Positions 32,863 to 40,874 of a stretch of DNA of 64,000 nucleotides are shown here, piece by piece; position 1 is the stretch's first letter; the number at the start of each line of letters is the position of its first letter. The stretch lies in contig JANXXK010000307.1 of NCBI GenBank assembly GCA_025350685.1, positions 1 through 64,000 on the forward strand, written 5' to 3'. Below the pieces are notes generated by a model. The model searched no databases. It saw nothing but the letters and a program-made list of their open reading frames with translations, and was not told the origin of the DNA. A program made the position numbers and the translations under genes. This stretch comes from Alphaproteobacteria bacterium. Its GTDB lineage: Bacteria; Pseudomonadota; Alphaproteobacteria; Caulobacterales; Caulobacteraceae.

Positions 32863-34938
32863 TTAGCGGGAGGCCACAACCGCCGGCTTGGCGTCGGCCG
32901 GCGCGGCCGTCGGCTTGGCGTCCGCCGGCTTCTGCGGGCCGCGTCGCGGCATCAGCTTGGCCGCGTTGGCCAGCTCCGTCGCATCCAGCGCCCCGTCATG
33001 GTTGGTGTCGATCAGCGCGAAGTACTTCTTCAGCACCGAAGCCGGACTCTGCGGGCCGCCCTTCAGTTCGGAAAGCTGGATCTTGCCGTCCATGTTGTCG
33101 TCCAGCACGCCCATCATCAGGTTGGCCCCCAGCAGCTTCTCGTACTCGGGCGTCTGGTGGGTGACGGTCTCATCCACCCAGCGGTAGTGCAGGTAAGTGG
33201 CCATCATCTCGTCCGAGGTCTGCTCGCCCCAGAACACCGTCTTGTTGTGGTCGGCGTTGGCCGGGTTGCGCGCGGAGTTGTCGTAGGTCCACCGGGCGAT
33301 GATCTTCGAGCCCGCCGGCACCTTCAGCGGCGTCTTCAGGAAGTACTCGTACTGCCAGTTGAAGTCGTAGCGGGGCAGGGACAGCAGCTTCTCGGTCTTG
33401 CCGTTCGGGTAGAGGATCGAGACGTTGGTCGAGCTGCCGCGCTTATGGGCGTGCGGCGTGATCCCGTAGAGGATCGCGTCCTTCGGGAACTCGATGTAGC
33501 TGGTCTCCGGGTGGAATTCCTCGTTCGGCGGAATCTCGATCGAGAAGTCGAAAATCCCGAAGGTCCTGAGCACGTACTTCGGCTCCTCGCCCTTCTTGTA
33601 GAAGTAGAGGCCCATCTGGGTCTGCTCGGTCGTTGCCTTGCCGTAGGGCGTGTAGTGGTTCTGGAAGCCGACGCCGCCGGAGGCGGGCACCCAGACGCCG
33701 GTGCTGACCGGCTGGATGTTGGAGCCGCGGCCCGGGCCGTAGCCGCCCAGCGAAGCGCCCCACTGGCTTTCGTCGAAGTCCGCGCCCTGGTGATCGGCGT
33801 TCACGGTCCCCGAGAGGATGTGGTGCACCACCTGGCGGTCGGAAATGCGGAAGGTGGTCGCCTTCATCCAGCGGCCTTCCGGCATGGTCATCGCCACCAC
33901 CGGATGCTGATAGTCCATGATGCCGCTCGCCGCGATCTTCACCGCCGGAATGTCGAGGATGATGTCGGGCTTGCCGAGCGGCCAGTCCTTGGCCTGGAAG
34001 GCGATCTTCTTCAGCGGGTCGTCGCCCCCGCCGCGCGGAGCCCCGGCGTCGATCCAGTGGACCAGGGTCTTCATCTGCTCGGGCGTCAGGCGGTCGTCGT
34101 CCTGGAATGCGCCCACGGTCTCGTCGGCCAGGTAGGGCGGCATGCGGTGGGTGCGGATCACCTCGCGGATCATCGGCGAGAAGCCCTTGATCTGCTCATA
34201 GGTGTTGAGCGGCATCGGCCCGATCCCGCCCGGCTGGTGGCACGTGGCGCACTTGGCCTCGACGATCGGGGCGATGGTCTTGGCGTAGGAGATCTGCGCG
34301 AAGCTCGCGGCCTTGGCCCGCTCGGGGAAGGCGATCATCTGGCCTAGCGCCGGACGGGCGCTCAGCGCGACCTTCTGGCCGGCGACCAGCGCGTCGACGG
34401 CGGCTTTGGCCCAAGCTTCACCAGAAGGGCTGGCGACCGGGCCGCGGTAGGCGACGGTCCAGCCGCGCGGATCGATGACGATCACCTCGGCGGCGCGGGT
34501 CACCCGCAGCTCCTCGCCGACCAGCTGCTCGTAGTCGAACAGGATCGGCATCTCCAGGCCAGCGGCTTTGGCGTCAGCGATCACCGAGTCGCGCTTGTCG
34601 CCGATGCGGCTGTCGATGGCCATCATGTCCACGCCCTTGCCGGCGTAGGCGGCCTTCAGCGCCATCAGCGCCTTGGCGTCGGCGTGCAGCGTCGCATCGC
34701 CCGAGGCGTAGCTCACCAGCACAACCGCCTTGTCGTTCGAATGCCGATAGAGCTGGCGGGCCAGCAGATTCTGGTCGGCCAGCATGAAGTCATCGACCGT
34801 CGCCGGTCCCACCGACGGCGCGGACTGCGCGCTCGCCTGGGAAACCCCGTGACCGCCGCTGGCCAGCGCCAGCGCGCCGGCCGCGACCGCCAGCCCGGCC
34901 GCCGCAGCGACCCCGGCGATCTTGCGAGAAATGGTCAT
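32863..34938 (-). CDS. redoxin-like / cytochrome c-like / copper type II monooxygenase-like (PHM/DBH) / EF-hand fusion protein
   Basis: N-terminal thioredoxin-fold-like region without CxxC; CATCHQPGGIGPM heme site; VVHHIL, NHYTPYGK, PHAHKRG and TSDEMMATYLHYR resembling the Cu ligands of PHM/DBH; C-terminal DTNHDGALDATEL EF-hand. Confidence 0.72.
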   Translation of the reverse strand: MTISRKIAGVAAAAGLAVAAGALALASGGHGVSQASAQSAPSVGPATVDDFMLADQNLLARQLYRHSNDKAVVLVSYASGDATLHADAKALMALKAAYAGKGVDMMAIDSRIGDKRDSVIADAKAAGLEMPILFDYEQLVGEELRVTRAAEVIVIDPRGWTVAYRGPVASPSGEAWAKAAVDALVAGQKVALSARPALGQMIAFPERAKAASFAQISYAKTIAPIVEAKCATCHQPGGIGPMPLNTYEQIKGFSPMIREVIRTHRMPPYLADETVGAFQDDDRLTPEQMKTLVHWIDAGAPRGGGDDPLKKIAFQAKDWPLGKPDIILDIPAVKIAASGIMDYQHPVVAMTMPEGRWMKATTFRISDRQVVHHILSGTVNADHQGADFDESQWGASLGGYGPGRGSNIQPVSTGVWVPASGGVGFQNHYTPYGKATTEQTQMGLYFYKKGEEPKYVLRTFGIFDFSIEIPPNEEFHPETSYIEFPKDAILYGITPHAHKRGSSTNVSILYPNGKTEKLLSLPRYDFNWQYEYFLKTPLKVPAGSKIIARWTYDNSARNPANADHNKTVFWGEQTSDEMMATYLHYRWVDETVTHQTPEYEKLLGANLMMGVLDDNMDGKIQLSELKGGPQSPASVLKKYFALIDTNHDGALDATELANAAKLMPRRGPQKPADAKPTAAPADAKPAVVASR

Positions 34939-35138
34939 TCGTCGGTCCTCCAACCTGTCGTCGGCGCCAGCCCTTGGCGACACCGCTGCCCTATTCCGGG
35001 GCCCTCTGCGCGCAACCGGATCCTGGCGACGCGTTCCTGAAGGGTCATCGCCAACGCTGGTTGCCGTAAGGTACGGTGCCAGCCATAGTTGGCCCCAGTT
35101 ACGATATACAGTGGATCATAGTGGATTCGGCCCCCCAG

Positions 35139-35729
35139 ATGTCAATAGTTTCGGAGATCAAGGCGGCTGATGCGCGGGTGGTGCGCACCCGCGACGCCCT
35201 GCGCCTGGCGATGACCGAGCTGGCCGCCGAACTGCCGCTCGATGCGATCACCGTCCGCGCCATCGCCGCCCGCGCCGACGTCGGCTACGCCACCTTCTTC
35301 CGCCACTACCCGGACAAGGAAGCCCTGCTGGCCGACGTGGCCGACAAGCTGATCCGCGAATTCCTCGAACAGGCCGCGCCGCTGCTGCAGCAGCGCGACC
35401 GTCTGGGCGCCGCGCGCTCGATCTGCACCTTCGTCAATGGCCACCTGCCGATCTACCAGGCGCTGATCGCCGGCGGCTCGGGCGAGACGGTCCGCGCCGA
35501 GATGCTGCGCCAGACCATGGCCACCATGGCTGCGACCCGCCAGCGCAAGGCCGATGGGCCGATGGACGACCTGATCCTGTTCCACATGGTCTCGGCGATC
35601 CTCAATCTGCTCGCCTGGTGGCTGCGCAACCTCGACACGGTCGACGCCGACGCGATGGGCGAAATCATCGAGCGCACCGTGCTCACCCCCCTGAGCCAGC
35701 TGCGTCTGCAGCCGCCGGCCGGGCTCTGA
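35139..35729 (+). CDS. TetR/AcrR family transcriptional regulator
   Basis: RTRDALRLAMTELAAELPLDAITVRAIAARADVGYATFFRHYPDKEALLADVADKLI HTH; divergent from the fusion gene. Confidence 0.88.
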   Translation: MSIVSEIKAADARVVRTRDALRLAMTELAAELPLDAITVRAIAARADVGYATFFRHYPDKEALLADVADKLIREFLEQAAPLLQQRDRLGAARSICTFVNGHLPIYQALIAGGSGETVRAEMLRQTMATMAATRQRKADGPMDDLILFHMVSAILNLLAWWLRNLDTVDADAMGEIIERTVLTPLSQLRLQPPAGL

Positions 35730-35837
35730 TCTCCTCTCCCCTCTACGTGGCGCGCGGGGGCGAGGAGATATTTTGCGGTCCCCTGTCGGAGGCGGCTAGG
35801 TTGGGCCGTCCTAGGCTCCATGAGGAACCGCGCTCCC

Positions 35838-36233
35838 ATGCTTTACGCCGTGCTCTGCTACAATTCCGAAGACGCCGTCTTCTCGTGGACCGCCGAACAG
35901 GACGCCAAGGTCATGGCCGATCTCGGCCAGGTCCAGCAACGCTGGTCGCACAAGCTCGGCCCGACCGCGCGCCTGATGCCGACCACCGCGGCCACCACCC
36001 TGCGCAAGGGCGATCCCCCGCTGGTCATCGACGGCCCCTTCGCCGAGACCAAGGAGCAGCTCTTGGGCTTCTACTTGGTCAACTGCGACGACCTGGATGA
36101 GGTGCTGACCTTCTGCAAGGAACTGGGCGCGGCGAACCCGGGCGGCGCCTATGAGGTCCGCCCGCTGCACTTCTTCTCCAACGGCGTCCTGCCGGCCGAC
36201 GCGGTCTCAGCCCGGGTTTCGGAAAGCGCCTAG
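35838..36233 (+). CDS. YCII-related (DGPF-type) protein
   Basis: MLYAVLCYNSEDAVFSWTAEQDAKVMADL...VIDGPFAETKEQLLGFYLVNCDDLDEVLTF. Confidence 0.87.
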   Translation: MLYAVLCYNSEDAVFSWTAEQDAKVMADLGQVQQRWSHKLGPTARLMPTTAATTLRKGDPPLVIDGPFAETKEQLLGFYLVNCDDLDEVLTFCKELGAANPGGAYEVRPLHFFSNGVLPADAVSARVSESA

Positions 36234-36246
36234 TGGAGCGCCTGAG

Positions 36247-37503
36247 ATGAGCGACCTCGCCTGGATCGATGCGGCCATCACCTCGGCCCGTCCCCAGGCG
36301 GTGGGCGCCCTGCTGCGCTACTTCCGCGACCTCGACACGGCCGAGGAGGCCTTTCAGGAAGCCTGCCTGCGGGCGCTCCGCACCTGGCCGGAGAAAGGCC
36401 CGCCGCGCGACGCCGCGTCCTGGCTGATCATGGTCGGGCGCAACGCCGCGCTGGACGGCAAGCGCAAGACCTCGCGCCAGGCCGAGCTGCCACCGGAGGA
36501 CCAGATTTCCGACGTCGAGGACGTCGAGACGCCCATGGCCGAGCGGCTCGACGGCGCCCACTACCGCGACGACATCCTGCGGCTGATGTTCATCTGCTGC
36601 CATCCGGACCTGCCGGCCACCCAGCAGATCGCGCTCGCCCTTCGCATCGTCTCCGGCCTCACGGTCAAACAGATCGCCCGGGTGTTCCTGGTCGGCGAGG
36701 CGGCGATGGAACAGCGGATCACTCGCGCCAAGGCCCGCATCGCCAAGGCCGAGGTGGCCTTCGAAGCCCCCGGTCCGGTGGAGCGGTCCGAACGCGTGGC
36801 GGCCGTCGCCCACATGGTCTACCTGGTGTTCACCGAGGGCTACACGGCCGGCTGGGAGACCGCACAGACTCGCGCGCCGCTCTGCGAGGAGGCGATCCGC
36901 CTGTCGCGCCTGGTGCTGCGTCTGTTCCAGGCCGAACCTGAGATCATGGGGCTGACCGCGCTGCTGCTGCTGCAGTATTCCCGCGCCGCCGCCCGCTTCG
37001 ACCCGCAAGGCGCCGCAGTCCTGCTCGACGACCAGGACCGCGGCCGCTGGGACCGCGAGGCGATCGGCGAGGGCCTGGCGCTGATCGACAAGGCCATGCG
37101 GCATCGTCGCCCAGGACCTTACCAGGTGCAGGCCGCCATCGCCGCCCTGCATGCCCGCGCCGCGCGCCCGGAGGACACCGACTGGGCCAATATCGAGCAG
37201 CTCTACGCCGCACTGGAGGTCATGACGCCGTCGCCGGTGGTGACGCTGAACCGCGCGGTGGCGGTCTCCAAGGCGCGCGGGCCCGCCGAAGCCCTGGCGA
37301 TGATCGAGCCGCTGGAGACGCCGCTCGCCGGCTACTTCTACTGGCACGGCGCGCGCGGCGCCTTCCTCCTCCAGCTCGACCGCAAGGCCGAGGCCCGCGA
37401 GGCCTTCAACCGCGCCATCGCGCTCGCCAACACCGCCGCCGAAGCCGCCCACATCCGTGGCCAGATCGACCGGCTGCAGGCCGATGTGACGGCCGCCGGC
37501 TAG
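36247..37503 (+). CDS. ECF RNA polymerase sigma factor with C-terminal TPR-like extension (ECF42-like)
   Basis: DTAEEAFQEACLRALRTWPEKGPPRDAASWLIMVGRNAALDGKRK; LPATQQIALALRIVSGLTVKQIARVFLVGEAAMEQRITRAKARI; preceded by YCII gene. Confidence 0.88.
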   Translation: MSDLAWIDAAITSARPQAVGALLRYFRDLDTAEEAFQEACLRALRTWPEKGPPRDAASWLIMVGRNAALDGKRKTSRQAELPPEDQISDVEDVETPMAERLDGAHYRDDILRLMFICCHPDLPATQQIALALRIVSGLTVKQIARVFLVGEAAMEQRITRAKARIAKAEVAFEAPGPVERSERVAAVAHMVYLVFTEGYTAGWETAQTRAPLCEEAIRLSRLVLRLFQAEPEIMGLTALLLLQYSRAAARFDPQGAAVLLDDQDRGRWDREAIGEGLALIDKAMRHRRPGPYQVQAAIAALHARAARPEDTDWANIEQLYAALEVMTPSPVVTLNRAVAVSKARGPAEALAMIEPLETPLAGYFYWHGARGAFLLQLDRKAEAREAFNRAIALANTAAEAAHIRGQIDRLQADVTAAG

Positions 37504-37504
37504 C

Positions 37505-38065
37505 TCACTCCGGCTTGCCCGCGAACGCCGGGGCGTTCTGGATCGGCACGTCGATGGTCGCCAGGCCCTCGACCTTCAGCGCGTCGGCGATGTTGCGCGG
37601 CCCGTCGGCGTCGGTGGTGCTGAAGCTGAGCGTCGCCGGCGCGGCCCGCTGCTGGCCGATATTGGCAAAGCCGCCGGTCGGCTGAGCGTTGAACGCCAGC
37701 GCGTAGCGCGTCTTCTCGTGGCTGGTGCAGAGCAGCGCGAAGGTCTTGCCGTCGTTCAGCAGCCTGGGCGTCTTCAGGCATTGCAGGGCGTCGGCACCTT
37801 GCGTCGTTGTGATGCTGAAGGCCTCAGGCGTCATCTTCTGATCGAAGGTGATGGTCAGGACCATCACGCCGCCGGCCACCGCCGCCCCGGCCGCGGGCCA
37901 GGTCGCCACCACCTTGGGCCGATCGCCGGGCGGCGTCACGGTCACCGGCGAGACGGTGTTCGCAGGCCGGTCCTGGGTGGGCCCTTCTTTCGTGACAGGG
38001 GTTGGCGCGGCCAGCGCGGCGCTGCTGCAAAGACCGGCGATCAGGGCAAGGACGACGAAACGCAT
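37505..38065 (-). CDS. secreted hypothetical protein with Ig-like region
   Basis: MRFVVLALIAGLCSSAALAAPTPVTKEG signal; VVATWPAAGAAVAGGVMVLTITFDQKMTPEAF. Confidence 0.65.
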   Translation of the reverse strand: MRFVVLALIAGLCSSAALAAPTPVTKEGPTQDRPANTVSPVTVTPPGDRPKVVATWPAAGAAVAGGVMVLTITFDQKMTPEAFSITTTQGADALQCLKTPRLLNDGKTFALLCTSHEKTRYALAFNAQPTGGFANIGQQRAAPATLSFSTTDADGPRNIADALKVEGLATIDVPIQNAPAFAGKPE

Positions 38066-38227
38066 GGGCGAAGATTGGCCGCCGTGCGCGTCAACAACAA
38101 GGCCAAGGTGTTTCAGCCGCGCATCCGGCTTGCGCCGGTCGGGCGTGTCGCCGCAAGTTCGCCGGCGAGGCCATGAGCCTGGCGCCATAAGGCTGGCGCC
38201 AAGAGTCTGGGGAGGGAGCGGGGGCGC

Positions 38228-39544
38228 ATGCTGGAACGTCTGTTCGGGCTCAAGCGCCATGCGACGACGGTGCGCACAGAGCTGCTCGCCGGCCTGACCA
38301 CCTTCCTGACCATGGCCTATATCGTCGTGGTCAACCCGGCGATCCTCGGCGACGCCGGCCTGCCGGTGACTGCCGTAGCCGCCGCCACCTGCCTGGCCGC
38401 CGGCTTCGGCTCCATCCTGATGGGGCTGCTGGCCAACTACCCGCTGGCGCTGGCGCCGGGCATGGGGCTGAACGCCTACTTCGCCTACACCGTGGTCAAG
38501 ACCATGGGGGTGCCGTGGGAGACGGCGCTCGGCTGCGTCTTCCTCTCCGGCCTGGCCTTCCTGATCCTCACCGCCGTCGGCGTGCGCCAGGCGATCATCG
38601 CCGCCATCCCGCGCTCGCTGTTCGCCGCGGTGGCCGGCGGGGTCGGGCTGTTCATCGCCTTCATCGGCCTGAAGTCGGCCGGCGTGATCGTCACCAATCC
38701 GGCGACGGCCGTGGCGCTCGGCGACCTCACCCAGCCCACCGCCGCCCTGGCGATCGTCGGCCTGGTGCTGATTGCGGCGCTGCAGGCCTGGAAGGTGAAG
38801 GGCGCGATCCTGATCGGCATCGTCGCCACCACCGCGATCGGCTGGGGACTCGGCCTCGCCCACGTCGCGCCCGGCGGCTACAGCCTGACCGACATCTCCG
38901 CCACCGCCTTCAAGCTCGACGTGGCCGGCGCGCTCAACCTCAAGGGCAGCCTTGGCCTCACCCTGCTCGAGGTCGTCTTCGTCTTCCTGTTCGTCGACCT
39001 GTTCGACAATGTTGGAACGCTTGTCGCGGTCACCAAGGAGGCGGGCCTGACTGACGAGGCCGGTTCGATCCCGCGCCTCAATCGCATCCTCTTCGCCGAC
39101 TCCATCGCCACCATGGCGGGCTCCTTGATGGGCACCAGCACCACCACCAGCTACATCGAGAGCGCCGCGGGCGTCGCCGTCGGCGGGCGCACCGGCCTGA
39201 CCGCCGTGGTGGTCGGCGTGCTGTTCCTCATCGCCTTCCTGTTCGCGCCGCTGGTCCAGGCGATCCCGGCGGCGGCCACCGCCCCGGCCCTGGTGCTGGT
39301 CGGCGCGATGATGCTGGGCGCCGTGGCCGAGATCGACTGGAAGGATCCCGAGGTCGCCATCCCCGCCTTCCTCACGGTGATCGCCATCCCGCTGACCTTC
39401 TCCATCGCCAACGGCCTGGCCTTCGGCATCGTCAGCTACGCGGCGCTACGCCTGCTACGCGGCCACGCGCGGCGCGGCGACTGGCTACTCTATGTGCTGG
39501 CGGCCCTGTTCATTGCGAGGTTCGTCTATTTGGCGAAGGGCTAG
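38228..39544 (+). CDS. NCS2 family permease (AzgA/purine type)
   Basis: MAYIVVVNPAIL, ANYPLALAPGMGLNAYFAYTVV, VDLFDNVGTLVAVTKEAGL, GSLMGTSTTTSYIESAAGVAVGGRTGLTAVVVG. Confidence 0.92.
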   Translation: MLERLFGLKRHATTVRTELLAGLTTFLTMAYIVVVNPAILGDAGLPVTAVAAATCLAAGFGSILMGLLANYPLALAPGMGLNAYFAYTVVKTMGVPWETALGCVFLSGLAFLILTAVGVRQAIIAAIPRSLFAAVAGGVGLFIAFIGLKSAGVIVTNPATAVALGDLTQPTAALAIVGLVLIAALQAWKVKGAILIGIVATTAIGWGLGLAHVAPGGYSLTDISATAFKLDVAGALNLKGSLGLTLLEVVFVFLFVDLFDNVGTLVAVTKEAGLTDEAGSIPRLNRILFADSIATMAGSLMGTSTTTSYIESAAGVAVGGRTGLTAVVVGVLFLIAFLFAPLVQAIPAAATAPALVLVGAMMLGAVAEIDWKDPEVAIPAFLTVIAIPLTFSIANGLAFGIVSYAALRLLRGHARRGDWLLYVLAALFIARFVYLAKG

Positions 39545-40446
39545 GGCAACGCCGCCACGAAGGCCCGCACCATCGCCGCCGAGTTCTCCGAGGCGAGCTG
39601 GAAGAAGACGTTGGCCTGGTTGCGGCCGGGGTCGCCGCCGGCCAGGTCCGAGAGGCTGCGGAAGCCCACGAACGGTACGCCATTGGCATAGGCGACCTGA
39701 CCCACCGCGGCGGTCTCCATGTCCAGCACGCGGGCGTGGAAGGTGGCGAACGCCCAGGTGCGGAACGCCGCATTGTCCACGAAGCTCTGGCCCGACACCC
39801 CGTTGCCGCCGACCACCACCTTGGGCGGCTTCTCCAGGCAGCGGTCGGCGGCGGCGCAGCGCTTCAGCGCCACCTTCGGCGCCACCTGCCGCGCCAGCGC
39901 GATCAGCGCGGGGTCTGCCGGGAACCAGGTCCGTTGCTCCAGCGTCCCGCCCGGTCCGGTCACCTCCACCACCTTGGGGAAGATCATCCCGAAGTTCGCG
40001 CCCACAATCGGGTCGCGGTAGGTCGAAGCGTAGTGGCCGGGCGCGTCCTCCCGCGCCATCACGCTCTCCAGGTATTCGCCCCACTGGTCGGGCACGACCA
40101 CGTCGCCCACGTCGAGGTTCGGGTCCACCCCGCCGGCGATGCCGGAGAAGACGATGCGGCTGACCCTGAACCGGTCGAGCACCCGCTGGGCGTTCATCGC
40201 CGCATTGACCATCGAGACGCCGGACTGGAACAGCACCACCGGCTTGCCCTCCAGCGTTCCGGTGATGAACTCCGTGCCCGAGACTTTGTAGCTGTGCTTG
40301 CCGGTCAGCGCCGCGGCGAGCGGCACGATCTCCGGCGCGAAGGCGGTGATCACCGCCGTGCGCGGCGTCGGGTCGAGCAGGTCGGCGGCCCGCGCCGGGC
40401 TCCAGGTCAGCAACAGCGCCAGCGCGGCGATCGGACGGAGCTTCAT
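39541..40446 (-). CDS. exported 5'-methylthioadenosine/S-adenosylhomocysteine nucleosidase-like protein
   Basis: MKLRPIAALALLLTWSPARAADLLDP signal; VSMVNAAMNAQRVLDRFRVSRIVFSGIAGGVDP; LDMETAAVGQVAYANGVPFVGFRSLSDLAGG. Confidence 0.86.
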   Translation of the reverse strand: MKLRPIAALALLLTWSPARAADLLDPTPRTAVITAFAPEIVPLAAALTGKHSYKVSGTEFITGTLEGKPVVLFQSGVSMVNAAMNAQRVLDRFRVSRIVFSGIAGGVDPNLDVGDVVVPDQWGEYLESVMAREDAPGHYASTYRDPIVGANFGMIFPKVVEVTGPGGTLEQRTWFPADPALIALARQVAPKVALKRCAAADRCLEKPPKVVVGGNGVSGQSFVDNAAFRTWAFATFHARVLDMETAAVGQVAYANGVPFVGFRSLSDLAGGDPGRNQANVFFQLASENSAAMVRAFVAALP

Positions 40447-40451
40447 ACGCC

Positions 40452-40859
40452 TTAGTCGCCGATCCGCGCCGTGGTCGTCCAGGCCGCGGCGACCATCTCC
40501 TCCAGCACGCCGGCGTCCACGTCGGCGAGCTTGTTGATGTAGAGGCAACCCGTGCCCGTGCCGTGCTTGCCGAGCCGGGCCAGGCGATCCTCCCAGCCCT
40601 CGGCGTGCTTGATGTAGAGCACCAGCGAGGCCTTGCGCGGCGAAAAGCCCATGGCCAGCATCTTGCCCGTCTTGCCGCCCGCCAGCTCATATTCGCGCAG
40701 GCCGAAACCGACGATGCTCGGCCCCCACATCTTCGGCTCCAGCCCGGAGACCCGGCGCATCAGCGCGCAGAGCACCGCGCCGTCCGCGGGCTTCGGCGAG
40801 CCGGCGATGAACCCGTCCACGTCGACGCCGGTCGCCTTGGTCTTGGCTTCATAGGCCAT
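40452..40859 (-). CDS. DUF1801 (YdhG-like) domain protein
   Basis: PKMWGPSIVGFGLREYELAGGKTGKMLAMGFSPRKASLVLYI. Confidence 0.8.
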   Translation of the reverse strand: MAYEAKTKATGVDVDGFIAGSPKPADGAVLCALMRRVSGLEPKMWGPSIVGFGLREYELAGGKTGKMLAMGFSPRKASLVLYIKHAEGWEDRLARLGKHGTGTGCLYINKLADVDAGVLEEMVAAAWTTTARIGD

Positions 40860-40874
40860 GACCGAAAGCCTGCC

